Source: Strix aluco (lineage: Eukaryota > Chordata > Aves > Strigiformes > Strigidae). From it: 64,000 nucleotides of DNA. The notes beneath the pieces are model-generated. The model searched no databases, was not told the origin of the DNA, and saw only the letters and a list, made by a program, of their open reading frames with translations. The DNA lies in contig NC_133931.1 in NCBI RefSeq assembly GCF_031877795.1, forward strand, positions 134,454,621 through 134,518,620. The letters run 5' to 3'. The position numbers and the translations under genes are program-made. Shown here piece after piece: positions 49,940 through 61,800 of the stretch (its first letter is position 1; each line of letters opens with the position of its first letter).

Positions 49940-49993
49940 AAAAAAAAAAAACCCCAAACCAACAAAAAAAGCCCCAACCAAAAAAACAAACAG
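49940..49993 (+). repeat. A/C-rich low-complexity tract
   Basis: A-runs alternate with CCCC, CC and GCCCC. The composition is the same as the tracts near 19.45 and 46.25 kb, and no retroelement body is visible next to it. Confidence 0.85.
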
Positions 49994-52900
49994 AACACTT
50001 CATAAACTGTCCTTTCTAGTTCTTTTCATTTCTCCCTTGGCCCTGCGGATGCATTGTGCTGTTGTGAGAAACCTGTTAGGATAGCAAAGTAGCAGTTCAC
50101 TCTTGGCAGGTCCTAGAAGAGCCTGATGAGAAGTCATTATCTAGTATCTGCCAGCAGCTCCAGGAAGAAAGAAGTGGAGTTTGGGTCTCCCTGAAGGTGT
50201 CTGAATTAAGAGAAATGCAGCCTTCAGGTGCTTATTGTGTATAATCGTATAACCAAGGGTTAATTAGGAAAGCCCCTGTGGTATTTCAAATGTTCAAGGG
50301 ATCTCTTAAAGCTGACCAAACTAGGCTTTGGGATGGAGACCGAAGTCTTAACAAGTAGTCCCACGGGACTTTTGCAACCCTATGTGACTCTCACTTTCAC
50401 TGGCTCAACTTGCTATTTTATAAGCTATGACGCAGATGTTAAAGCAAGAATAAGGAAGTGTTAATGGCTGATAAGCACTGCAGTAATTTGCAAAGTCACT
50501 AAGTAATTGAATTTGAAGTAGATTAGCATATTCATGGTCTGAATGCTAGCACATATACTAGCAGGTACACAATCTTGTATAAATAGTCACAATATTAGCT
50601 AATTTGTTACATATCAGGCATAGGGTGTATGTTGTTTCCTCACCAGTGCCAAACTGCAGGCTAGGTCTAACGCTGTAGGATGTGTTAAAAAATGTGAATG
50701 TCTGAGGCTGTGAAAGTCGGAGAGGTAAAAACTTTAGGTACCAAAATTCACCATGAGGAGTCTGTATGTAACTGTACTGTATCCTCTGCATCTGGTACGT
50801 GTCAGGCTTTTGAGCTATGACTTGATAAACTTAGAAATCCTGATTACAACCTTGAAAGCAGCTGTGAAAGAATAAAATCTATATAAAAAGAAACAGTCCA
50901 TTTTGTAGGAATATATTTCAGTCAGCTGTGGAACTACTAGGGAAAGAATCTGCTCTATTGCAGAAAAGTTGTTTGTTCTGTGGGGCAGGGTTTTTTTGTA
51001 TTTTTTTTTTCCTCTCCAGATAATCTTGCCTGAAAGTCCTCAGTTCATTTGCCTAATAACATATGATAATTCAAGCAGCACCAGGCATTTCAGTGATTCC
51101 TGCTTTGCCTCTAACAGCTGTTTCAGGAGGGTATAGGTCCCATAGAGTCTGATTAAACATACAGCCTTAGGTAGATGTCTCGGATACCCCAATGAACTGA
51201 GTCCAGATACTTCCAACAAAAATTTAAAGCATCTGGGAATTGATTTTCTGCATTAATCAGTACTGTGAAAAATTATAGAGTAAAAACTATGTTTGCAGTT
51301 TCATAAATAAGAGTTTCTCTAACCTCTTATCTGCTTGAGCAGCTAAAAAGTCTCTTCACTGATAGTATAATGGCTCCAAAGTTGGGAAATTTTATTTGTT
51401 CTTTTATTTTGTTTGATGCCAGATACTCTTCAGCATCTCCAATCATAAATTTTTTGACTGTCTAGCATCTGATATTAAAAAATAAAAAACCCCAAGACCT
51501 AATAACTTAGTTTGATCTCATAATCTGTTTCCTAAATTCTAATCAGTAACAAAACCAGTTAACTTTGTTTCACTCGATTCTCATTTGAGATCTGTGTGTT
51601 AATAAAAATCTACATCAGGTTGCAGCACTGGCTCCATTCCAGAAGTATATTATGCAAGATAGCAGCAGTAAACCATGCTCTGGAAAGCCTGTCTGAGAGC
51701 ACGTAGTTGGAAGCATGATGCTGCGCTTTCTTCTGTGTTGTGCTGCTGTACAGATTGTAGCAGGACTCCAGCATCATGGAATTGCAAATCTGGGCAGATG
51801 TTCTCTAACAACTGGTTTGTGTAGTGTTTATGACAAGAAAACTTATTTAAACTTGTGTCAAAGTCAGTTGAACTTAGATCGTACAATTAAACCCTTGCTG
51901 TACTCTGGTTGCTGTCTTCACAGTAGGAACTATTTCTAAAATAACTGATGTGAGCAAGGGACTTTCCCTGACTTTAAGAGGGGCTAGACCAGACATTTAC
52001 CATTACTTTATGATTTTTTTTTTTAAAAAACAGCTTTAGCCTGACAGTGTTCGTGCAGAGTCAAGATTATCTTCAGAACTGCATCAATTATGCCCAACTA
52101 AGGATCTTGTTATCTCTTAATGCTTAATAAAATAAGGATACACCCACCTTGCCATGATAGCAAAATGCATCTGTGGGAGGTGTAAGCACAAAAAAAAATG
52201 AAGTATAAATCTGTGTCTTGGTTATTTGGTCACAAATACACCCTGCTCTTGAACCCATCCCTGCCAGCTATTAATATGCCGGGGAGTTGTGCAGACACAT
52301 ACTCAAACCTGTTCCTGCTAGGAGGAGATAGGGAGGAAGAACTCTGGAGTTCAAACTTAGCAAAATCTTGTGTCTTTGAAAAGTGAAATTGTGGAGATTT
52401 ACTCTACAGATTAGCAGCTCTCAATTTTTCATCAAAAACAAAATCAAGGGACAGCTATTTACAGTCAGTTGTCTGAGTAGGATTTAGTTTGAGAAGGGTG
52501 ATTCCTAGTCAGTGTGACTGCTTTCCTGCAGCTGCTATTAAGTTATAGCTAGGTTACTTATCCTCACAAATTTGAAACTACAGCCAATTACACTGTCATA
52601 AATTCAACATGAGCTGCTTGTTGCTTGGGGTACTGTAAACAGTGTGGTATACAACAAGAGTGTGATATCTTTTTTTTTTTTAAAGGTTCACTCCAAAGAA
52701 TGAAATAGTAAGTGGGTAAGAAGGGAAGGTCAAACTCCGTATCTATCAGTTGTGACAACGTACTCTTCTCTAGCAATGGGATATAGGTGTCCAGCAGTGG
52801 AAAATATGCCCAAAAGGGAGGTTAGAGTATTGCAAAATAAGTTTTCTATAGAGTTACGGGTATAATAAATGTTATCTCAGTTTCACTGGAGTGAAGAGTA

Positions 52901-54019
52901 GACATGAGGAGAGAACCCTAAAAATGGTGGTCTACCTCCATAAAGCAGACAATGGGTATTTATGTGGAAAGTGATGCATGCTTTCCTCCCAAAGACTCAG
53001 CTGTATGGCTCAGTGCCACAGGTTGAGGGTGATGATCAGGTAAAGCATTTCCAGATGCAGACTGTTGCCATTAAACGTTTTTGTTTTGTTAATTGCTTAC
53101 AAGCAGGGAGGGAGCTCCAGACATCTCTATCAGTGCACAAGTAGCTGTTCAGATCTCGGGTCTGCTGGCTTGGGGCAGCACTCATCACTCCTGGGGAGTG
53201 TTGGTGGTCCCCTGGATGCCTTCAGAAAGTGTTGGCTGCTGTTTAGTGCTGTTGAATAATGATCAGGTATTTTCTTCTTTCTTCCTATTTTCTTTCTTCA
53301 TTTTTCTCAAGTTGCCTGCTCTGAAAGCTGTGACCCTCAGGCTTTCCACCCCACACACCATCTGTTTTTCTCTGTGTTTGATCCTTGCTCTCAAGGTGCC
53401 TCTCTGTTTTGTGTGAGGACTTATTATAAGAATGTCTGCTTGCATTTCTCCTATGTATTTTTGAGACGGACAGTAGCTGATAGCAGATAACTAGGGGAAA
53501 ATACAAAGACTGTGGTGACACTCCCTGCAGCTCTGGAGGAAAAATCATTGCTCTTAATGTAAACCTCTGCTCATGGGTTCCTTTTTTACTTTCCTGTGTT
53601 GCCCAATTTACTTTCCTAAGGGCATTGCCTCCCACTTGATGCAGGTGTGAAGCAGGTGTTCCTTATGACTGAAGATGGTCTATTTGGGGTAAGCATGTGT
53701 CAGCCAAAGTCCCCACCTGCTTGCAGAGTGTGTTCTCCAATGTCAAATTCAAAGGATAGCTTGAAGGTCAAAGGGGGTTTTGTGTCTTTTTTTTGGTTAC
53801 ATGTCTGCTTTGTTGGTATAGTAACTAAAAAAGTAAAATTAGGGAAAGTACAGATAGTTGAATCCTTGGCAGTTGATATAACTTGAATGTTGACTGCTTT
53901 GGTGTGTTTATATGTGCAGAGGGAGGCAGTTTCATGAAAAATGCAAGAATGAGTCTATGAGGTGAGATATATAGAGATTGTCCTTGAGACCCAGCTGTCT
54001 TAGTTAATGTTGGATAGTT

Positions 54020-54600
54020 TGTGCCAGTTTTGGCTGGGGTAGAGTTAGCTTTCTTCATAGTAGCTAGTGTGTGCTATATCTTGGATTAGTTCTGGAAACA
54101 GTGTTGGTAACACAGGGATGTTTTAATTATTTCTGAGCAGTGCTTACACAGATTCAGGGCCTTTTCTGTTCGTCATATGACCTTGCCAGCAAGGAGTCTG
54201 GGGGTGTACATGGATTTGGAAGGGGACACAGCTGGGACAGCTGACCCCAACTGACCAAAATGATATTCCATACCATATGATGACATGCTCAGCAATAAAA
54301 CTGGGGGGAAGGTTGGCAGGAGGGCCACTGCTTGGGCACTGTCTGGGCATCGGTTGGTTTGTGGTGAGCAATTGTTTTCATCATTTGTCTTTCTTAGGTT
54401 TTATTTTTCTCTCTTTGTTATTTTCATTACAACTTATTATCATTATTTTATTTCAATTATTTAACTGTTCTTATCTCAGCCTATGAGTTTTCTCACTTTT
54501 ACCCTTCCAGTTGTTTTTCCTGACATCCTGCTGGGGGGGGGGAATGAGCGAGTGAGCAGCTGTGTGGTGCTTAGTTGCCGGTTGGGGTTAAACCACAATG
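54020..54600 (+). mobile_element. Solo LTR of an avian endogenous retrovirus
   Basis: The element matches, from memory, a very common neoavian ERV LTR: it opens TGTGCCAGTTTTGGCTGGGG and contains the blocks GGGACAGCTGACCCCAACTG, GATATTCCATACCATATGA, GGGCATCGGTTGGTTTGTGG, CTGTTCTTATCTCAGCC, and a closing GTTGCCGG...GGGGTTAAACCACAA. The U3 TATA position reads CAATAAAAC instead of a TATATAA-type box, and the AT-rich middle has drifted. No primer-binding site, polypurine tract or retroviral coding sequence lies next to it on either side, so it is a solo LTR left by recombination. I could not find a clean target-site duplication. The exact family name cannot be assigned without a library search. 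Confidence 0.88.
54533..54542 (+). repeat. Run of 10 G inside the LTR
   Basis: An uninterrupted G10 lies in the distal part of the solo LTR. As I recall, related LTR copies carry a G-rich tract at the same place, so it is part of the element. Its length is uncertain in sequencing. Confidence 0.8.
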
Positions 54601-57600
54601 TAGCTGTACCTGGTAATTTCACATTCTCTTATACTGGAAAACTTTTATTCAACAGGTCTGGATTTTCCTAAAACATGGAGGGTGAAGGTGTTTGGTTTTC
54701 TGCAGAAGGTGGGGGGGTGGTTGGTGGGGGGTTTTTTGTGAATGTCAATGACAGTGCTTGTAGTTTCTGAAAGACCAATTTTGTGAGATATTTCAATGAG
54801 CAAAATGAACAAACACACCAATTCAGTGGATATATATAAAATTGTACTGTAGCGAACATTTTATCCTTCATTCTAAATCTGTCTCAAACTGTCTGCAACA
54901 CAGAAACATGGGGATTCTCCTGTCTATTTCCAAACTCACTTCCTATTTTTTTGCAGGATCTCAGCATGTGTTATTTTACATAAGCATACATGCTACCAAG
55001 TGTATGAATACATAGTACGTTTTGGTTAATTTTCTATGGAAAGTCAAGGTCTCTGCAGAGAACTTATTAATAGAGCTGAATGGAATTAGAAGCTGGAACA
55101 TGGCAGTGCTACAACAAAGATAAATTTATACCAAGGGCAGCTCCAAAATGATTTGCATAGCTTCAGTAGTTTTCCGCTACCTGGAAACCTCAAGAGGCTG
55201 AATAATAATCTCACCTACTTGCAATTTATAACGGCCATGGGTATCTCTAATCCACACCCTTCTCTTCACAGAGCTATGTTTTCTGTTTTTGAGTTCAACT
55301 TCCTGCAATATTTGTGGAGGCAAGTAGGGGTTTTTTTTTCCCTGCAATGTTTTTGGGCGTGCCTGAAAAATGTTTTCTTTTGATAAAGAATTTGGGTTTT
55401 TTTTTTTTTTTCAAAGCAGCCCTCACCATAGAAACTTGTGTTCAATTTAATACTGATAGGAAGCTGCTTATTTTTTAAAAAGTTACAAACAAGTAATACT
55501 TTTTTTTTTTTTGAGAGCTACATCAAGACATTTTTGTTAACTTGCCCAAGTAGGACCATAGGGTCAGGATAACAGTACTGAAAGGTTGGAGGTCAGCATG
55601 CTCCTGATGTGTGGCCCCTGCTGATAGTGCTTTTCCAGTGGGGTTTTGCTGAAAGCCTTTCCCTGTGTTTCAGGCAAACATCCTACTGATGAATTGGTGG
55701 TGGTGAGAAGTGCTGGTGTGACTGAAGTGCTCTGTGGATTGCATTCTTGTGGATAGCGAAATTGTGAAAGCTTCCTGATGTGGCCCCAGTATCTCATTCC
55801 CTTTCTGTCTGCCCTGTGCTGGAGCTGCCCGACAGCATGCTACCTCTTGTAGCAATCCCTGCACTGAGGAGAGAGCTTGCATGCCTCATCCTTCTGTCTG
55901 TTTCTTACACAGGGAAAGAGAGAGGGGGGTGGGAAGGGATATACAGATGAAAATCCTGGCTGGAGGACCTGAGCAGGGCTGTGCTGCAGCACTTCATTTC
56001 TACTTCTGTCTTGCATTTCTCACACCTGGTTCTTAAAAATGCTCCTGTGGTTGCCCTGGCCCCAGACAACAGTAACCATTGCCTCCAAGAGTCCTGTTGG
56101 TGTTACTGGTTTTGATCTGCTTCTGGCTGCATGAAGCCCAGGCTGCAAGCCTTGAAGTATGGGGCTTCTTTGAGATAGCTCTCTGAGCAGCTGTCCAGAA
56201 AAGGATCATCTATTCTCAAAGGTATTTTCTCTGACTTTATAGAAGAGGCCTTGGTCTGCTGCTGCTTCACTAGGAATGAGCTGAAAGTCTTTGATATTTG
56301 AAAGCTGAGCTGTGATGATCAGATACATAAATCACATGAGTAGCTGGTCAAAAGTGTTCAGTGTTAGATAATATTGCTGAAAAACGCTTCACTTCTTCAT
56401 TGTCCTTTTTAGCAGGGCTGTTCACGTAGTCTGTGACTTCAGTTTTGGATTAGGTAGCTACAAGAAATCCTATACATACTATGTTTACTGCATCAAAATT
56501 TGCTTCTCATTCATGATCTTCAATGTTTGCTTTTAATTTACTCTGAATGTCCCCATTGGCAAACTTACTCTGACAACTATTTATAAAATATGAATGCAAA
56601 CAAACAAATTCCTGAGGTTCAAACTGAAAAGTTTTTGCAGACTTCATTGAATTGTGTTTATTTTCTATTTGGCTTATATTGCTTTATTCACTTTTATTAA
56701 GGTGCTGCAGTGGTAGCTTGGAGCATTTTTTTTTTTTTTTTTTAAATCCCCATTTCCCCCTCCCGCCCCCTTCTCTGCAGCTCAAGGACATGGGAGAATA
56801 TAGAGAATATAGAGGAACTGTGACCAAAGAAATCAATTTCCTTTTCCTCATATCCAAAGAAACAGAGTTATGGATTTCATGAAAATGTGCAGTCTGAGCT
56901 GCCCTGTGCTTTCTCACATTCCAAGCATTGACACGCGATCCATGGACTCTGTACCTGACTGTGCTTTCCAGATTGCTGCCATGAGATACTTGAGTGAGGA
57001 TTAATGAATTAAGACCTCAGGATCTTTATTTTATGAAAAAAAAATCAAGACAGGTATAATGAGAAGTCAGTTGCAAACAAATAACCTCACTTAGTCTCAA
57101 AGGCTGAATAATTCTGTATGTATTAGCAAAATAAATTACAAAGCAAATGTGCTCAGGCACTGCATCCAAAGGGACTCCATTTTGCAGCTAATTTATTACT
57201 TGTTTTCATGTTAGTTGGCCTGTCAGAAGAGCTATTTATCTCCTGCATGAGGTCTTATCATTCTTGCTAGATGCTGTTCTCAGCTAAGAGAAATAATGTT
57301 TTTGAAGTTTAAGAACAAGATACTGTAAAACCCACAGAAAGAAACAGCCTAGCACTGGGCAAACACCATTTGCCTGGCAAACGTGTCTTTTCATTTTTAT
57401 GGCATTGGCTTAGGTTAGGCTTTCCCCTTATGGTTCACGAGCAGAATATTTTGATGTTTAATATGGAGAAACCATTAAAGCACAGGGTGCCGACAAAGGC
57501 TGGCTCTCGTGCTGGGCAGGAGGTAGATGCTTGTACCACTGAGTCACAAGCTGTTTGGATTTTGTCCTTAAAGCTCCAGCTTCCTGAGTCAGGTGAATGT

Positions 57601-58447
57601 ATAATTAGCACAAGGCTTGGCTTTTGTCTTGTAATTGTACTGTTGGAAACCAGAGACCTTTGCATTGTTTCAGTGCACCTCCCGAACTTGTATCCTGGGC
57701 AGTAAACCTGAAATTTGTGTCAGGGGATTGGTGGGGTTTTTTCCCCACCCTGTGTAGTAGCTGGTACTTAAAGGAAAATACTGTACATTCCTCAACTTAC
57801 TGCAGAATCGTTAGAGCTTGCATGTTGGGTGAAAACAACCCCACACAAAGTGCGGCAGGGTGGGCTGGGGCTGACTGCCTCATGCACCAAGGCTGGGACC
57901 AAAGCAGAATCCCACAGCTTGTTGTTGTACCCCATGCCAGAAATGCAACAGAGCTTTATTTCAGAAGCAGGGTTTTAAGCCTTGCCCTTGTCAGCTCTGT
58001 TCAAAAGGTGCTTTCTTTTAAATGATCAGAAACAGTATTTTGGCCATACTAGCTCCTTCAGGCATCTGGATCACTGTTAGAAGTAAAGCGTCAAGCGCAA
58101 GGGGCCGTGGTGCTGAGGTCTCACATAAGATGTGTGAAATTGAGTGCAGTTTGCATAGTGCCTAGGTGAAACTCTGCCTATTTAATTCCAAATGTAGTAA
58201 CTGGCAGCAGTTCAGACTCAGAAGACCATCCAACTGTTATTCTGGTTTTGGGTGTTTTTGTCTTTTATTTGTAATCTTTGCTGGCACAGTAAAGGAATGT
58301 GGATTCTCTCTCTTATTTTTGCTGTGTGGCCTTGCAAGCCTCTTTGCATAAAGAGGGTCTGCTGATTTCAAGTGAAGCAGTGTTCACTGAAGTAGTGATC
58401 TTTTATTTGCTTCCAGAGAGGTGTAGATGTAAATAAATGAATCCTGA

Positions 58448-58595
58448 ATTGCCAGTTTACCGTTGGCAATCCTCTGTTCGAGTTCAGGCACGCTCCTTGC
58501 AGTCATGCCTGCGTGCCAAGAAGTTCCTGGCTAATACCTGTCAACAGAAACCCTCACTCAGTGCAGGCATCGTGAGTTACCAGTTCCTAGACTGG
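58448..58595. other. Cluster of three short inverted repeats
   Basis: ATTGCCA/TGGCAAT pair at 58448-58454 and 58464-58470; GGCACGC/GCGTGCC pair at 58487-58493 and 58511-58517; CCAGT/ACTGG pair at 58580-58584 and 58591-58595. The middle pair has an alternative CAGGCA/TGCCTG pairing. The segment also holds more CpG than its surroundings. This is suggestive of structure but not sufficient to call an RNA gene. Confidence 0.3.
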
Positions 58596-58871
58596 CTCAG
58601 ATGGAAGGGATAGTCTTTCACCTCTCTTTTCCCTATTAATTACAGAGCTAGGTACTGACTGATCCAGAGCCCTGTTAGGAGAGGTGGCCGCTCCCCTAGG
58701 AATGCGGTGCTGTTTGCTGTCACTCTGCAAGCATCCCTCACCACCTGAGGCTTAAGGTTAAAAATAAAAACCTTACATATTCTGAGTATTGACAACAGAA
58801 TTGGGGTAGAGAGAGGTGAGCAGAAATAAAAAAGTAATACTTTCCCTATTTCTAATGGATAACTCTTAATT

Positions 58872-58886
58872 CCCCCCCCCCCCCCC
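58872..58886 (+). repeat. Poly(C) tract, 15 uninterrupted C
   Basis: A C15 run lies between AATT and TTATTG in otherwise AT-rich DNA. It is a homopolymer with no associated gene. Confidence 0.95.
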
Positions 58887-61800
58887 TTATTGAACTACAA
58901 AGTTTTTGAGAATACTTGTGAGAAGTATAAATGATTCATCCTAAAACTTCCCTTTGTTAAAAGGGGCTCTTGATTAAGAGGTTGAATGTTCTCCTTCATA
59001 TGGAAACTAGATATTTTGAGTGTATATTCAACGTTATTTATTTCCCTGCTGTAAGTTTCTTGATCAGTTAATTATTCATGACACTTGTTTTAGCATTCTT
59101 CCTACCAGGTCACTGGCCTCTCTGTTTTCTAAGGCTAGAACAGGTGATGCCATTTGGGTCAGAGTAGATCTGTCCCTGTCAGAGTAATGACTTCCCTGGT
59201 GCTTGCCAAACTGAAAACAAATCACAGAGTGTATCTTCTGCCTAGCAGGGCCATGTTTTTACATCAGTGTAGCAGCCTATTTTGGCACAGAAGGTGGCTT
59301 ACCATATAAACCACAAATGTTTTAGTATTATAGTAAGCTTAGGTGATTTATCTCAGCTAAAAAAAAAAAAAAATCTTTAAAGCTAATAAATTTCTTAAAA
59401 CACAAAGATTAGAAGCTAGGAATCTTGGAGGTGGATGGGGTGTTCATGTGTGTGTTGCTTTTTTTTTTAAAAAAAATCCTCCTCTTTCCATCATTGCAGA
59501 GAGGATCCTAAAAAATATTACTCTAGAACTTCTTAAATGACTAGAAACCAAGGAAAAGAAGTTAAATTATAAAGGTTTGCATATGTAATATACATAAAGT
59601 GTGTATCTAATATAAAGGTGTAAGCACAAGTGGATTGTTGTGACTTTTTGGACATGCGTAGGTTTGGCACACTTTGTGCCAGTGGTGGGAAAGGCATGGG
59701 GCTGGACTGAAGTTGTAGTAGGACATGGAAGGTGAGAGACCCTTTTGGAAGGGCTGACTTCTAACATGGGCAAAGAAGGTGTCCCAGAGACAAAATTACA
59801 AAAGAAATGCACATCAGCTGTGAGTGGCAGGGCAGGAGGTCAAGGCAGAAAGAAAACAGCAGGAAAAAGCACAAAACCGACAGGCAGCACTTGACTTGTT
59901 ATTCAGCAAAGCACTGGGAACTATGCTTGCAACAACGAAGAAGGAAAAGCAGATGTTCTTGGTGATGCTGATATAAACATCAAGGAATATGAAAGTTTTG
60001 ATGAATAACTTGAGGTGTGCTTGATCTCAAGTCCTGTTTGGAAGGGTAATTGAAAGGTCTGGTTTGGGTGAGATAAAAAATGCATTTTGGGAATGGAGTA
60101 GCAATTGGAAATGCTATGCAAGTACTGACAGAGGTCCACAGGATACCTCTCTACATAGGCCAAAGGGTGTGTGTAATTTCAAAATGCAGTGTGTAAAAGA
60201 GAGAGAAAGGGGCTGACTTAGATACCTTTTTCTGCCTACAAATAATGACCTCAAGATAAAGACTGTTTATCTTAACTCTGGGCCTGAACACTTCCCTCCC
60301 AAACACAGTTGGTCAGGGTAATATAAATTATATCTGTTTCTCCTTCCTTGCTGTTTGCAGGAGGAATTGTTTTGTTGGTTTTGGTTTTTGTTGTTTTGTT
60401 TTTTAATAGCCTGTAGGGATATGATTAACTTCATGAAAGAAAGCTGACTATTTAATTTTTTTTTGGGGGGTGGTCCCCCCAAGTTTAGCTCTTATCTTTA
60501 CCTCCTCAGAGAAAAAGCTCCAGTTCTAGGGCAGCTCTAGTTTTGCTTGGGCTAACCCTAATATACAATGGAGCAAGACTGAAATTAATTTATTTTTTTC
60601 AGAGCTTGTAAATGAGATAGACCTTACTTAGAAACTACTTGATGCCTTCCCAAGGTTCCTCTTCAGTTTTTGTGAAAAAGTTTACAATATGAGTGTGCAC
60701 TGAAGTTCTTTGAGTAGGAGTATCTAGTAGAGAATATGACTTAAAATCATAGCAGAAATTTCCATTCTCTTCAGCAATAATGTTGGAAACAGTTTGGCGA
60801 CTACTTTAAAAGATATCTTGATTGCAGAGACAGGCATATTGTGTTCCCTTGAAGAAAAAGGAAGAACTGAAACTTGCTTTGTTCTTCAGATAAAACAGTT
60901 TCTATTCTCTGTCCTTATACAAAGTCTGGAGCTGTGGGCTGGGGGGAATCTCAGGGACAAGTTAATCTGTGCTGATGTGAGGTCAAGTGTACTCAGCCCT
61001 CCCTAACACGTGTTCTGCTAGTGTCTGCTCTTGAAAACCTTCAGCAATGACTTCCCAGTCTCCCTAGTTAGTCTAACTTTGAGTTTCAACTCTTTCTCAG
61101 TGTCTTCAGAATTTCCTCCAGTGTTTAAGCTGACTGTTAGTTATTGCAAATGAAGCTAAAGTTCTTGTTTTTCTGTTCCTAGCGGCCATGAAAAATAATT
61201 GCTTGCTGTATTCTTTTAGTTTGAAAACTGATGATATATCTGCCTCTGGCATTTTCTTTTTTTTCTAATCAAATATGGCAGTTGGGTTTTTTCCACCACT
61301 TCTGTTGTTCTCTTCTAAATTTTCTATATGAAATTTTGTTGCAGTAGAAATGGGGTTTAACAGATCAGAGTTTTGATGAAGTTTTATTAGAGCTGTGAAC
61401 TGGAGATCTACACTTAGAGCGTAATTATAATATACTTACAGCTTCCATTCTGGATATCCAAATGCTATTTAATTTCACTCCGTCCTTTCCAGAGCCCTCT
61501 TGCATACTTCTCACTTGGTTTTCCTGCACCCCTCCCAAAGTTGAATTTTACTGTTGTGTCCCTCTGGTTTAACGTGATCAGCTGCTCAATCAAGAAGGCA
61601 GAGGGAGAGGCTGCAAAATGCTAAAGGGAAACTAAATTCCTTAACAGCTTTTAGACTCCTGCATAAAGGTAAACAAACAAAAGTACTTTTCTGTGGGATG
61701 CAGGAGGGGCTCAGAGGTATGAACACCAGTCAGACCATTATGATCATCTCGAAAATGTCATCCTGTATTTCCTACAGCCATCTCAGTTCTCCTGGCTGAG

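Larger units (their letters stand above)
40501..54019. other. Gene-free desert between the CR1 copy and the LTR
   Basis: The region contains T-runs near 40.57 and 42.47 kb, the inverted repeat at 42.5 kb, the C23 tract at 45.4 kb, A/C-rich tracts at 46.25 and 49.94 kb, a nine-base-pair hairpin at 47279-47301, and a segment at 45760-46180 with CpG and transcription-factor-like motifs. The 127-codon open frame at 47880-48263 on the - strand shows no known domain. Confidence 0.65.

Noticed and set aside
58470..58495. Possible tRNA (GTTCGAGTTC resembles a B-box)
   Set aside because: No matching A-box, acceptor stem or cloverleaf can be drawn, so it is not a tRNA gene.
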